From Rhipidocladum racemiflorum (Eukaryota > Streptophyta > Magnoliopsida > Poales > Poaceae), in the NCBI GenBank assembly GCA_036346355.1, contig CM070584.1, positions 54,209,097-54,273,096 of the forward strand: DNA of 64,000 bases, written 5' to 3'. Of this stretch, positions 23,327 to 34,776 are shown one piece after another. Position numbers and translations under genes: made by a program. How positions within the stretch are numbered: position 1 is the first letter of the stretch; each line of letters starts with the position of its first letter. A model generated the notes under the pieces. It was given only the letters and a program-made list of their open reading frames with translations, did no database searches and had not been told where the DNA came from.

Positions 23327-23637
23327 CGGAGCGCCACGACCTCCTGCTTGACTATATATAGTGACAGCCAGCTGTCTATAAGAGATGCCATGTAGATTTT
23401 AAGTGACGTGGAGGAGAGAGAAGGAGAGAGAAAGCTGTTGTCTACTATTTAATAGATAGTCTTATAGACAGCTTCACATGTTGTGTACCACTGTATAGAC
23501 AGCCTGTGAATTGAATGAGAGATCATTACAGACAGCTATATAGACGATCCATGTATGAGTTGTTTTTTGTGCTGTTTGTAGATGATGTGGAGATGCATTA
23601 TAAACAGCTGTTGTCTATACCACTGTACATGCCCTTA

Positions 23638-24198
23638 GAGCATCTCCAGCAGAGCCCCAAAATCAGCCTCTAAACTTTAAAATAGGGGGTGTAGTAAAAA
23701 AAACAGATCCAGCAGGGCCCCAACTCAAGCCCCTAAAATTAGGAGGCCCCTAAATTTGTCTCCTCAGCCCCAATTCCCAGAGGGGCCCAACTCCAGCCCC
23801 TAAAATTATTAGGCCCTTAAATTTGCCTTCTCAGCCACAATTCCCAGGGACACAAGTACAACCCCTATTATTGAAGATAGGAAAATACATGAGAGGCTTC
23901 GAAAATTTTATCATGTTTTGAAAATTTTAAATTTAAATTTGAAATATCATGTTTTTAAATTGTAAATGTTAATATGCTTATGTTTTATGTATTACAAATA
24001 TTTTTGATTGAATTTTAGTGGTGTCAAATGAAGATTATACATAGCGGATATGTTAAAATAGGAGAAAAAGTAAAATAGGGGCTGAGATTTAGAGGCTGTT
24101 GCTGGACTTGTGCTCTGAAAACAGGGCCCCAAAAAATAGAGAGAGTCCCTAAATCCAAAATAGGGACCCTGTTTTAGGGGCTATTGCTGGAGATGCTC
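23638..24198. mobile_element. PIF/Harbinger-like MITE, TSD TTA
   Basis: Inverted termini GAGCATCTCCAGCA and TGCTGGAGATGCTC are flanked by TTA (23635-23637 and 24199-24201), the preferred target of PIF/Harbinger elements. The interior has subterminal 'ggggcccc...aaaatagg' words and no coding capacity. A relative with 'GACTATCTCCAGC' termini sits in solo LTR B. Confidence 0.9.
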
Positions 24199-24625
24199 TT
24201 AGAGGTGCCTCCGGCAGTTAAAAACGGGAAAGGAAGGTGTTTCTTGAAGAAGTTGAGTTGAGACTATTATAGTTACTCCGCATCCATACTAGAGCAGTAG
24301 AGCGCTTTTGACTCACGGAGAAGAGTGAAATGCTGTAGTTATCTCACGAAAAAAGAGATAGTAATTTCTTCCATTCTTTTTTGAGACGAAGAGAAATGGT
24401 ATTGATGACTTCTTTCTGCCACCACCAATATTTATCAGCGTCCAAGTGGAAGATTTCTGGCATTACATTTGATGCGAATGCTATTGAGGTATTGCGTACA
24501 TCAGTTACGAGGAAAAGAAATGAACAAAAAAAAGAGAAGCAAGATTCTTTTTAGCTCCCTGCGCCATTATCACGAGACTGGCGCACAGCGTAACACAGAA
24601 AGACTTGCCAACAGGATAGGAGGTA

Positions 24626-24860
24626 CTCCCTCTGTCCCACAAAGAGTGCATTTCTAGGATTTTTAAGACAGATTAGTGTGCAAGGTAAATGACTAATGTG
24701 CCCCTTATTACTCCATACACAAGCATGGTGGTGCTTCGGTTTCCACAAGCACTTAAATGAGCATGCATACACTTACAGCTAGGTCCTACAGACTAAAGAT
24801 GCATTCTTTGTGGGACAAAATTTAAACACTAGAAATGCACTCTTTGTGGGACAGAGGGAG
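24626..24860. mobile_element. Stowaway MITE (Tc1/mariner), TSD TA
   Basis: Termini CTCCCTCTGTCCCACAAAG and its near-perfect inverted complement enclose 235 bases, flanked by TA (24624-24625 and 24861-24862). Close copies are at 42923-43157 and 34527-34774. Confidence 0.95.
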
Positions 24861-24862
24861 TA

Positions 24863-25496
24863 TCGAAAATGAAACTTCAAATTCGAAAGTTGAGTTCCAA
24901 GCAAGTTTCAAACTTCAAAGTTTCCAGCGGGTTAGCAAAGCTAGAAGCTCCAAGTTCAAACCCACCCCCCACCCCCTAACAAACCAGCGCGCATGACTGT
25001 CGTCACCGAATCCCCCTCCTCTTTGGAACCTTAGCTTTTCTATCCCTCGCACTTTTTTTTTATTTTGCAAATCTAACTTTCATATGAATGTAATTACAAA
25101 AATAATTCCCTCTCTGATCATAAAAGCACTGGCATCAAACATATGTGCTGCTGCAGTAGCCAATAGACCTGCCGCGACACGTTTGCTGTCGCGTTCAACC
25201 AGCTTGATGATAAGGCGTCGAACTCCACAGGTGCAGCAGTCTGTCGAGCTGCCCTAGGTCGACAGCCAGTTCTTATCGCACTCATCCTTGACCGCGGTCT
25301 GTCGTGTTTCCACAAGCGCAACCTTGTGCTACATTACAGTCATAACTATCATCTGGTAGCACTTTTATGACGGGAGATCAAGATATTTTTATAAATATAT
25401 TCGCACGGATCGTATTAAAAAAAAATGTGTCAACTGGACAAGAAAAGAAACTCTTCTCTTCGCTCCAAAAGTCGAAACCCCAGAACCCTAAACCCC
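24863..25496. other. Upstream region of the PPR pseudogene
   Basis: No separate gene. A local duplication of 'gcaagtttcaaacttcaaag'-like text lies near 24870-24925. The promoter of the PPR gene should lie here, but no clear TATA box can be fixed. Confidence 0.35.
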
Positions 25497-26414
25497 ATGG
25501 CGCCGTCGTCCTCCGCCCGCTTCCTCCGCCGCCTCCTCTCCACGACCGCCAAGGCGGCGGCGGAGGCTGCGCGCCCCGTCGCAAAGGACGCGAAGGCGGC
25601 GACTAAGGACGCGCGACCATTGTACCGGCGGCTGTCGGCGCTGGGGAATGCGGAGGCGGGGAGCGTGTCGCGCGTGCTGAACAAGTGGGTGCGGGAGGGT
25701 GGAGAGGCGCGCGCCGTGGACCTTGCCAAGTACGTCAGGGAGCTCCGCAGGTACAAGCGCCATGCCCAAGCCCTCGAGGAACATCCCTCCCTCGCCTTGC
25801 CACTGCCAAACACGCTCGTTCGCGTTCCCTGCTTGGTGTTTGGGCCGCGATTGGTAGATAAAAGATGTGATTTTGCAGCAGCAAGTAGCAATCGAGATGA
25901 TGCGGCGTGTAGCACTGGAGTGGAGTTGCCTCCCCCGGTGCTTTCAATTAAGCACAGGTTGGGGGAAAAGTGTGATTGTAAGATGCATTACTGTATGCGT
26001 TTAGTTTAGTGCTTATGCTTGCTTAGTTTTGTTTAATTTTGCGTTAATGTTGCAATTTTCCGATCATGTCGCTTGCTTTCAGTAGGTAATGGTAGCCTTA
26101 TTATAGTTAGCTTCGCTTGGTTAGTTAGTTTAGTTTGGTTTATTTAGATAAATGGTTTGTTTACCTTTGTTTTGAATTTTGATTACGTCACTTGCTAGAT
26201 TGCTTTCTTTGTAGGCCTTGTAGCTCTTAAATTTGGAGGCGTTGTAGTTTACTTTTGAATTTTGTGAAATCTGTGCTAGGACCAATTCACTTAGAACCCT
26301 TAGGGTCCCATTTGGAACGCAGCTATCTTTCCAGGTTCCTGTGGGAATTGAACTATTTAATGTAAAACTCATGCGTTCCAAACAGGCCCTAACTATTGGT
26401 TATACGCTCAACTT

Positions 26415-26755
26415 TGTGACGATTCACAATCGCCAACGACTGGAAATGAGGATTCAGACAGGCAAGCAACAGAGAGAGAGAGAGAGACTAGAAAAGGGGC
26501 AAAGAACAGGAGACAGACAGGAGGAAGAAAGAACAAGAGTTCATCTCATTACTTTTTCTGCCTTACATCATTCTATTACAGGGTATTTATACCCCAACAC
26601 ACTCGACCCCACACCCCAAAGTTACTCTAACAAACTCTTTACTTAATCACCTGCCCTTCTCAGTAATTGCGCTATTCACCGTAAGCCTATTGTCGACACC
26701 CGGTCCAGCCTCCTCTGGTCACGCCACCCTGCTCGAGTCCACTCCCGCCTGTGCA
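26415..26755 (-). repeat. 3' LTR of gypsy element
   Basis: 341 bases from TGTGACGATT to TGTGCA (plus-strand reading). A purine-rich tract (minus strand: AAAGATGAGATAG) lies directly inside it, as expected of a polypurine tract. Confidence 0.85.
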
Positions 26756-26772
26756 CTATCTCATCTTTGTGC

Positions 26773-27575
26773 CTAGACGAATATAATACATCTAGAGTTC
26801 ACCGGCATTGCATCCGGAATCAAAGGAATGGCGTGGTCATATTCCCGTCTTGGTGGCAAACCCTTTGGTTCCTGGAATATGTTCTGGAATGACTCGAGTA
26901 ATGTTCCAACTTCCTCCGGAATGGTTTCTTCCTTTTCAGAACCTGCAGCCTCTATGACTGCCAATGCCCAAATATCATTGCGCTTGTTCCACTTATGCCA
27001 TTGTTCGGCGGTTAACGATTGGAGGTGACTCATCTCAACCTTCCTTACCCCTTTGAGTTGAATTCTTTGCCCTCTGTAGTCAAACTCTACCATCTTGTCC
27101 TTCCAGTTACAAGTCATTGGGCTGTGTATATTTAACCAATCCATACCCAAAATGGCGTCATAAGCTCCCAAATTCAAAACCCGGAAATCAGTACGGAACG
27201 TGTGACCTTGAGTCCACCACTCTAAATCCTGAACCCTTGGGTCACACAGCAAGGTTTCTCCATTGGCCACTTTCACTTTAATTGCTTCAGTTGGTTGACC
27301 TACAACACCAATCTTGTGCAGAAATTCGGCATTAATAAAGCTATGGGAGCTGCCAGAATCTAAACGTACCAACATCACCTGATTCTTGACCAGAGCTAGC
27401 ACTCTTAATGTCTCATTTTCTTCCATTCCCGACAATGCGTTCAATGACAATGTATAGTTAGCTTCAGGGTCTAACTCAGCCCTTTCCAACAGATCCAGCA
27501 CCTCATTCGAGATTACCTCTGATGGTTCTTCTACTTGAATCGCTTGTAATTGTGCAGGAGCCTTTTTCTTGCATT
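26773..27575 (-). pseudogene. Gypsy protease region, truncated before reverse transcriptase
   Basis: The minus-strand frame contains VRLDSGSSHSFI, the DSG catalytic motif of a retropepsin, and AILGMDWL, the second conserved protease block. It ends with IFQEPKGLPPRREYDHAIPL, the linker that precedes reverse transcriptase in Ty3/gypsy polyproteins, and then a stop. Upstream, a zinc-knuckle segment (GLCYQCGEKFEPNHHL) is separated by an in-frame TAA (about 27573-27575). The gag frame is in a different register. Inactive as a polyprotein. Confidence 0.85.
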
Positions 27576-27720
27576 ACAAATGGTGATTCGGTTCAAACTT
27601 CTCCCCACACTGATAACACAACCCGTTCGCTCGACGATATTTTTTCAGTTGCCTAGCTTTGCACAACTCTCCGGTCCCCATCTTCAAATTAACCGGTTGA
27701 CTCTACCTTGTTTGCCCCAG

Positions 27721-28566
27721 TTATCTTTGATTTCCATGTCTGTTCAGGTCCAATATTTCTTGCTGCACTTTAGCCAGATGAGCTGCCCTATCCAATGTAT
27801 CAGGTACCATACCTTGAACCACCCCTGTCAACTCTGATTTCAACCCCTTCACAAACTGTGAAATGAAAAATTCCTCCCCGTAATATGGATTATTCATGGA
27901 TATCTCGAACATCAATTCGTCAAATTGATTCTTATACTCAGTCACAGTTCCAGTTTGTCGTATTCCCACCAACTCTTCCATCAACCGTCGGTGATCGTAG
28001 GCGCCAAACTTGTCCTGCACCGCCTGAGCGAACTGATCCCACTCCCCCAAATCATGCCGGAACTTGTACATTTGCAGCCAGTGAGCAGCTCTTCCCTCCA
28101 TATGCATGGTGGCTGTTCGAACCCACAATGCCTCTGGTGTATTGAAAATCTTGAAGTAATCAACACATTTACCACACCAAATTCTCGGTCCTTCTCCATC
28201 AAACCGAGGAAAAGAGAGCTTGGGCAACACGCTCCTGTTAATTCCTCCTGGTTCCTTCTGAAATTGATTATTCCCCACTGGTCCTTCTCCCAGAATCCCA
28301 GACGAACACCTAGTCCTCAACCCACCTGATGCCGACAGGGGTTCCTCATCAACTCTCCTCCATGCTTCAGGTTGAGCAGGAGCAAACACCGCCTTGCCCA
28401 ACACCGACGTCTCTCCTGCTCTATTGGACTCTGCCACCTTCCCAATCGAAATCCTCGCCACCGCCTGTGCCGTCGCTTCCAATTGTTTTGCCATCGATTG
28501 CTGGTCCTTGGTGCTTTGTTCGACTGCTCTCGCCGTGAGTTCAATCCTCGCCATCCGCTGTAACAT
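27721..28566 (-). pseudogene. Gypsy gag fragment
   Basis: The minus-strand frame of 281 codons holds a retrotransposon gag domain: LPKLSFPRFDGEGPRIW, then AAHWLQMYK, WDQFAQAVQDKFG and ELVGIRQTGTVTEYKNQFDE, in the usual order. The capsid-like domain looks intact. The frame ends GNQR, and the zinc knuckle expected next lies downstream in another register. The real start may lie further upstream toward 28860, where an overlapping frame occurs. Confidence 0.85.
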
Positions 28567-28911
28567 CCATCGATTCGGTCCGGGCGAATAGCAGATCCAG
28601 ACTCTCCCTTATCCCTACCATCTGCTCCTCCGATCGTTCTGCGATGGATCCCATCTCGTCCAAGACCAGATCCCATCTCGTCCAAGACCAGTTGGGTTTG
28701 CGCTGACAATTTTGGTGGAGCCGTGGTGTTCCTTCTCAACCAATTTCCAACGTCGCTGATGTGTTGCCAGATCAATCTGGGACCGATTGAAACCGAGCCA
28801 ACCAGAATCAGGGATTTTACTGGGATCGATCGGAATCGTTGGAATCGATTCCAAGTTCCCAAACCTTCTTCTGGAAAAAAAAATTACAGCTCAAGGCTCC
28901 GATCGAACACA

Positions 28912-28923
28912 GCTCTGATACCA
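28912..28923 (-). promoter_or_regulatory. Primer-binding site of gypsy element
   Basis: Minus strand TGGTATCAGAGC, complementary to the 3' end of initiator Met-tRNA, two bases inside the 5' LTR. This fixes orientation and left/right LTR identity. Confidence 0.9.
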
Positions 28924-28925
28924 AT

Positions 28926-29258
28926 TGTGACGATTCACAATAGCCGGCGACTGGAAATGAGGATTTAGACAGGCAAGCAACAGAGAGAGACTAGAAAAGG
29001 GGCGAAGAACAAGAGACAGACAGGAGGAAGAAAGAACAAGAGTTCATCTCATTACTTTTTCTGCCTTACATCATTCTGTTACAGGGTATTTATACCCCAA
29101 CACACTCGACCCCACACCCCAAAGTTACTCTAACAAACTCTTTACTTAATCACCTGCCCTTCTCAGTAATTGCGCTATTCACCGTAAGCCTATTGTCGAC
29201 ACCCGGTCCAGCCTCCTCTGGTCACGCCACCCTGCTCGAGTCCGCTCCCGCCTGTTCA
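28926..29258 (-). repeat. 5' LTR of gypsy element
   Basis: 333 bases, plus-strand TGTGACGATT to TGTTCA, nearly identical to the left LTR. The main difference is a shorter 'gagaga' run. Confidence 0.85.
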
Positions 29259-30971
29259 CTCGTAACAAACTTTCAACTGCATTGTGGTATATTGCCTGTG
29301 CACCCACCTGAGATGTAATTTTGGCTCGCAAGCTGTCTGTGTGAAGGCTTGGTTGAAATTGATAACCACCTCTTTAGCCATAACAGAAACTTTCACTAGA
29401 ATTGGTAAAGAATCTCCAAACTAGATTTGATGGTGCAGTATACCACAGCAGCGCCAAACCGGCCTGCTGACAGCTGGCCCTTCCACTGTTGGTTTTGTTT
29501 CATAGTTTTGGTTTTGTGCTTAGAATAATATGTTGTTTAGCACAGTAAGGAGGAGAATAAATATGTTTGCTGCCTCGTATTGCAATAGCAATATTTGTAA
29601 TAGTATGTTGTCACAAGTCACAACTTTGTGCTCAGTTGTCAAGGTTCAGGAAAGATTAGTATTTCTGAGGTTCTCAACTCTTCTTGTTTCACACCGTTCT
29701 GCTTGTACTTTTGCTATTGGTGTTTTAATTATGTTATAGTACTTACGCAAGAATTTGTCTCGGTTTTATGTCAGTTGATGGATTGAATGGTTCATACAAA
29801 GGGTATGAACATGTTGCACACTAACCATGCGATACGTTTGGATCTCATTTGGCATCGAGGCAGCTGAAAATTATTTTGCTGGCCTCCCTGATCCATCCAA
29901 GAACCATGGAACTCATGGTGCACTTCTGAACTTTTATTGCTCGGCAAAAATGGGAGAGAAAGCAACAGACCTCTATCGCAAGATGGGTGAGCTTGGCATA
30001 TCATCCAGTACTCTGCCCATCAACAATCTGATGACCCTTTACATGAAGTTAGGCCAGCATAAGAAGGTTGCTGGACTGTTCGAGGAGATGAAAGTGAAGA
30101 ATATTAAACTGGATAACCCCACATGCTGCATTCTGATGACCAGCTATGCAGCATTGAACAAGATAGACTCTGTTGAAGAAGTTTTAAAAGAAATGAAAGA
30201 AAAAGATGTGGATCTAGGGTGGTCTGCATATAGCACACTTGCTTCCATCTACGCAAGTGCTGGTCTGGTTGAAAAAGCAGAGTCCACTCTGAAGAAACTC
30301 GAGGGGCTTGTTGTTTTTTGTGATGGCAGGCAGCCTTTCGATTTCCTTATGAGCCTATATGCTTCAGTAGGCAATTTGAGCGAGGTCGACAGTGTGAGCC
30401 GTGGTGAAGGCCACTTTCTCAAAAGTGACTAACACAAGCTACCTCAGCATGCTTCAGGCTCTTTATGAACTCAATGATGCCAATCAAATGAAGCAGATTT
30501 ATGAGGATTGGGAATCTAATTATGAAATCTATGATGTGAGGCTGACAAATATGATGACTCGAGCCCATCTGAAGAGTAGCATGACCAAAGAAGCTGAGCT
30601 ATTGTGGGAGAAGGCCAAGGAAAAATGTGCAGATTTTGACTCTAAAACATGCGAGTTGTTTCTGGATCATTACATGGGGGGCAGGGGACATGAAATCAGC
30701 ACTGAACTGGGTCGAGACTATGACGAAACTCCCCAAGAGAGCAGGGAAGCTAGATCGGGAGATCTGCAAGTTCTTGAAGCACTTTGAAGAACACAAGGCT
30801 GTGGATGGTGCCGATAGGTTCTGCAAGGTATACGAGTCCCCCTTGCGGACTCATTTGGCAGCTGATAAGACGAACCGTTTGCTCCATCAACAGATCAAGG
30901 AAGATAGGATCGAGATATGTTACGCCATGGGGGAATTACTCAAGAGGATGGGCGACAAGGGACGATAATAT

Positions 30972-31114
30972 GAGCTGTGCTTCTATGTTTTTTCTCCTAA
31001 CACAGATTGCACAAATCTTAAAGCAAACGAAGAGATAAGTAATCACCATCTACCCTTCATTTATGCTTTAATGTTTGTGCAATTTTAAAAAAGAAGAGCA
31101 TAGAAACACCTCTC
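30972..31114. mobile_element. Mutator-like MITE in the PPR stop codon, TSD CGATAATAT
   Basis: Inverted ends GAGCTGTGCTTCTATG and (other strand) GAGAGGTGTTTCTATG enclose 143 bases. The 9-bp duplication CGATAATAT is perfect (30963-30971 and 31115-31123) and includes the TAA stop of the PPR frame, so the insertion left the coding end intact. 9-bp duplications point to the Mutator superfamily. Confidence 0.9.
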
Positions 31115-31336
31115 CGATAATATATCTATCTTGTCTCTAATTTACTTTAGTGGTTTCTTCTGATTCCTTCCACAAACAGCAGAAAGCAGATGTGATAAGA
31201 GAGTGAACTGCTGGCCTTCTTTCGCTGTTCCATTTAGATGCTCATGGCTGTGCTGATGTTCCAGCTTTTGGTGCTTTTTCAAGAAGAGATTCTTACAAGC
31301 GCGACGTGTAGTCTTGTCTGAGAGGACCTTTTTTCC

Positions 31337-32406
31337 GAATTTTTTTTATAAATAATCATTTTTTATTCGGATATTACAAAAATATACTTACATAATTTTT
31401 TTTTGCAAAAATGACCTATTTTCGCGCCACGTCATTGCGAAATGAGGGGCTTCGCTCCACGTCATCGCGAAACGGGGAGCTTCGCGCCACGCTGGCGCGA
31501 AATGGGCTGTGGATTGCTGGTCAAGCCGCGCTAAGTCGGGCGCGATGGGCGAGCTGTCACGGCGCGACGGGCAGGAGGCAATAAGAAAAAGAAAAAAAGG
31601 AAAAAAGGCAGGAGGGCAGAGGCATGGAAAGAATAAAAAAAAGGAAAAAAAGGAAAAAAGAAAAAAAGGAAAGAAGAGGAAAAAATGAAAATAAAGGAAA
31701 TAAAGGAAAAATATATGAAAAATTATTTTAAAAATTTTTTGTTAGGAGTTTTTCTCCTCAAAATTTGCGGAAATAAATAGATTAATTACATAAATAATGA
31801 AATAAATTTATAAATTTGTATTAAGATGCGAGGATTAAGATTATATGATAAAAATTACTATGTTCCATATATATCTAAATTGTTTAATTCAAGTTTTCAT
31901 AATACATAAAAGGCTTTTTTAGTAAACTTGATTTAAACAATTTAAATCTACATAGAACATAGTAGTTTTTATTGTTTAATCTGAATCCTTATAGTTTAAT
32001 ATAAATTTAGAAATTTATTTCATTGGATTTGGAGCTTCCTAGCAAAAGATATAAATTATTGAATTAAAAAATCGAATAAAATGAAAAAAAAAATGCATGT
32101 CGCTCCACCATGCAGCGACTTTGGATGAATAAAAAAATGGGTGGGTGGGTTTTCGCGTTGACGTGTCGCGACAAGTCTATTTTTCCAAAAAAATAAAGCC
32201 GACCCGCCAACCCGGCCACGCCACGTCGGCCCCCCACCCATTTCGCGCCAGCGTGGCGCGAAGCCCCCCACTTCGCGATGACGTGGCGCGAAATGCCCTA
32301 TTTCGCGATGACGTGGCGCGAAAATAGGTCATTTTTGTAAAAAAAAAATATGTAGGTATATTTTTGTAATAGCCGAATAAAAAATAATTATTTATAAAAA
32401 AAATTC
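31337..32406. mobile_element. Mutator-like inverted-repeat element, TSD CCTTTTTTCC
   Basis: Long terminal inverted repeats of roughly 150-200 bases begin GAATTTTTTTTATAAATAAT on each side and extend through 'cgcgccacgtcatcgcgaa' words. A 10-bp direct repeat CCTTTTTTCC borders both ends (31327-31336 and 32407-32416); a Mutator element would leave about 9. The CG-rich subterminal word 'cgcgccacgtcatcgcga' is tandemly repeated in each arm. The interior (31560-32110) is A-rich and carries no transposase. Confidence 0.8.
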
Positions 32407-32416
32407 CCTTTTTTCC

Positions 32417-33680
32417 TATACTTCTTTTTTTTGCTTTTCTTCTCAATGAAATGGCTGTTCCAGTACTGGCGCAAGAATCCTACTACAGAACCGTCTCTGC
32501 TTCCATCTCTTGTAGTCAGTGTGCCATCAGTTTGATACCCTGACAACGATATGTGCATGCTCGCCCCAAGTGTGTTGTGGATGAGTCTTTGTGAACAGGG
32601 AAGCCATTCGGACAGGAAGTAATTGCGTTCTGAACGATGGACTAAAGCTGTCAGCAGGTAATGTTGCATAGGCTTCTGTCGTGTCATACCGTGTAAAGTC
32701 GTCAAATACGTGAACTACAATTTGCGACAAATCTATTTGATCGCTAAAACTGTTGAGACAATTACGGAACGCTTTAATCACACTGTCATGTTTACAATAA
32801 AAACCAAGAAGTGCTTCTATGCTCTTCCTTTTAGAAGTTGCACAATTATTAAAGCATGAATGAAGGGTGGATGGTGATTATTTACCCCTCGTTTGCTTCA
32901 AGATTTGTGCAACTTGTATTAGAAGGAAAAACATAGAAGCACTGCTCAAACTTATGTACAGTAGTTATAAAATCGCAGTACTTGTGTCATATTTGTGTAT
33001 ATGTGATGACTATGCTAAGATATTTAGTTGTTTTATTGCATAGAGGTGTTTTGCATTAACATAAATAACATTGTGAATAGTAAATGGTACGGATATACAA
33101 AGAAAAAATAATTAAAAGTTATCTCGAAATTGTAGAATAATATGTAAGTTACAAACATTCGCCATCTATTTTAGACCGGAGGTTGTGTTTGTTTTACGTC
33201 GTTATGTGATATCAAACATAGACTACACGTGTTGTCGTGCCATAATCTTCTACTTCCTTTCAAGAAAAATGATTAAATCATCATCCTTTATTAGCTTACG
33301 TATTGCTCTTAAATGATGCGAGTTACTTTATTCAACAATAAAAAATAATCTTGCGAATAATGAATGGTAGGGGTGTGCAAAAAAAAATAATTAACAGTTA
33401 TCTTAAAATTATAAAATGATGTGTATTTAGAAATAAAATTTAAAAATTAAAATGATGTGTATTCAGGAACATAGAGAGTACGTTACAGAACAGGCTTTGA
33501 AGGTGCAATGGACAAGCTTCCAAATCTTCTCTCGGGCCAGAAAAGTAAATTTTCTTTGGTGCTCACTTCTAGCAAGATAAAATTTTGAAGAGCTTGGAGA
33601 GAAAAACATAGCAGAATTTGCATGTTACGAAATGACGGTTAGTATTTTTATACGCTTTCCTCCAAAACAATTACTACTTA
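32417..33680. other. Gene-free stretch
   Basis: 32417-32790 has short minus-strand frames without motifs. It holds the short MITE at 32806-32947. 33000-33480 is AT-rich with a partial duplication: 'aataatgaatggta...aaaaaataatta' at 33073-33115 and 33352-33400. Confidence 0.4.
32806..32947. mobile_element. Short MITE, GTGCTTCTATG family
   Basis: Ends AAGTGCTTCTATGC and, inverted, GAGCAGTGCTTCTATG; the interior shows the same mirrored 'attgcacaa' words as 30972-31114. No target duplication is preserved. Confidence 0.7.
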
Positions 33681-33966
33681 CTCTCTTCGTTTAAAAATAT
33701 AAAATTTATAGTTTAAATAGTCTTATTTAGAAATATAAGACTTACATGTAGATCTAATAAGATTTTTCCTATTATAGCCCTATTTATTATCTCTCAATCA
33801 TATGCATTTATTCGTTACCACCCACACAAAATATTACTATATCTCATCTTCCAAGGCAACTAGGTGGGATATCTAAGTTATTTTCACTTATATCTTTCTC
33901 AATTTTATCATAGCCTTAATCTTTATGCAAAGTCAAAATACGCTATATATTTCTAAACGAAGAGAG
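33681..33966. mobile_element. Stowaway-like MITE, TSD TA
   Basis: Termini CTCTCTTCGTTTAAAAATAT and the inverted complement ending CGAAGAGAG enclose 286 bases, flanked by TA (33679-33680 and 33967-33968). Confidence 0.85.
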
Positions 33967-33997
33967 TATGATATAGGTTATACTTCAAAATATAGTA

Positions 33998-34265
33998 CTC
34001 CTTCCGTTGATAAATATAAGGCATATTTTGATTTTACACAAGGATTAAGATTGCGGTGAAATTGAGAAAGACAAAAGAAAATGACTTACATTCCCCTCTT
34101 AATTATCTTGAAAGATGAGAAATAATACTTTATGTGAGTGGTAATGAATAAATGCATATAGTTGAAAGAGAATAAATAAAGGTATAGTATGAAGGACTCA
34201 TTAAATCTACATGCAAATCTTATATTTATAAATAAAACCATTCAAACTGTAGACCTTATATTAGA
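33998..34265. mobile_element. Stowaway-like MITE, right end degraded
   Basis: Left end CTCCTTCCGTTGATAAATAT follows a TA; the interior matches the 33681 and 40982 elements ('aaatctacatgcaaatcttatatt'). The right inverted repeat stops at 'cttatatta' and is eroded. Confidence 0.55.
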
Positions 34266-34526
34266 AAAAATCCTTTGCTATTGATGATTTGTCCAGTCAT
34301 GTCTCACTGACATGCGGACCCTGGAGTCACATGTTAGTGAGACATATGAGACAAATCATGAATTGTATCCACTAATGAGTGTAAATCATCAAATCCCTTT
34401 ATATTTATCAGCGGATGGAATAAGGGAGGCAGTTACTCCTTTCAGAAAGAAAAAAAAACTTGTCAATTATGGGAAAGGAGTTACTCCAGCAGTGTTTCTG
34501 CTACTACAACAACCTAGTAAACAATA

Positions 34527-34774
34527 CTCCCTCCATCCCGCAAAGAGTGCATTTCTAGTGTTTAAAGTTTGTCTCACAAAAAATGCATCTTTAGCCCGTA
34601 AGGCCCAGCCAAACCCATTAATCTTCTGCATATAGAGCTGTAAATGTATGCATGCTCATTTAAATGCCAGTGAAAACCAAAGCAAGAGTAATGAGGGTCA
34701 TATTAGTCATTTACCTTGCACACTAATCTGTCTTAAAAAAAACTAAAAATACATTCTTTGTGAGACGGAGAGAG
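34527..34774. mobile_element. Stowaway MITE, TSD TA
   Basis: Termini CTCCCTCCATCCCGCAAAG and inverted 'ctttgtgagacggagagag', flanked by TA (34525-34526 and 34775-34776). Same family as 24626-24860 and 42923-43157. Confidence 0.9.
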
Positions 34775-34776
34775 TA

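Larger units (their letters stand above)
26415..29258 (-). mobile_element. Ty3/gypsy element with gag-protease only
   Basis: Two direct repeats (26415-26755 and 28926-29258) with TG...CA ends are LTRs. Beside the right one, the minus strand reads TGGTATCAGAGC, the primer-binding site for initiator Met-tRNA, so the element runs on the minus strand. Internal order is gag, zinc knuckle, aspartic protease and the first residues before reverse transcriptase. Reverse transcriptase, RNase H and integrase are missing: the frame stops at about 26773 and the 3' LTR follows within 20 bases. By eye the LTRs differ by roughly nine substitutions and one 8-bp GA-repeat indel. No exact 5-bp duplication is visible (AACTT against CTCGT). 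It sits in the PPR intron in antisense orientation. Confidence 0.9.
25497..30968 (+). pseudogene. Mitochondrial PPR protein pseudogene, two exons
   Basis: P-type pentatricopeptide repeat proteins bind organelle RNA. Exon 1 (25497-25778) starts MAPSSSARFLRRLLSTTAKA, an Arg/Ser/Ala-rich presequence typical of mitochondrial import, and runs to RELRRYKRHAQALE. The expected donor after CTCGAG reads GA, not GT. The intron holds the gypsy element at 26415-29258. Exon 2 starts after a TTTTATGTCAG acceptor at 29775 and reads LMD, then TGA where Trp is expected in the family, then MVHTKGMNMLHTNHAIRLDL. Frame breaks follow near 29850, 30395 and 30678. In between are good PPR segments such as NNLMTLYMKLGQHKKVAGLF and SYLSMLQALYELNDANQMKQ. 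The final frame ends ELLKRMGDKGR with TAA at 30966-30968. One stop, three frameshifts and a lost donor make function very unlikely. Family assignment rests on recognised repeat pattern. Confidence 0.85.

Noticed and set aside
26410..29263. Target duplication for the gypsy element
   Set aside because: The five bases beside the LTRs (AACTT and CTCGT) differ, so none is claimed.
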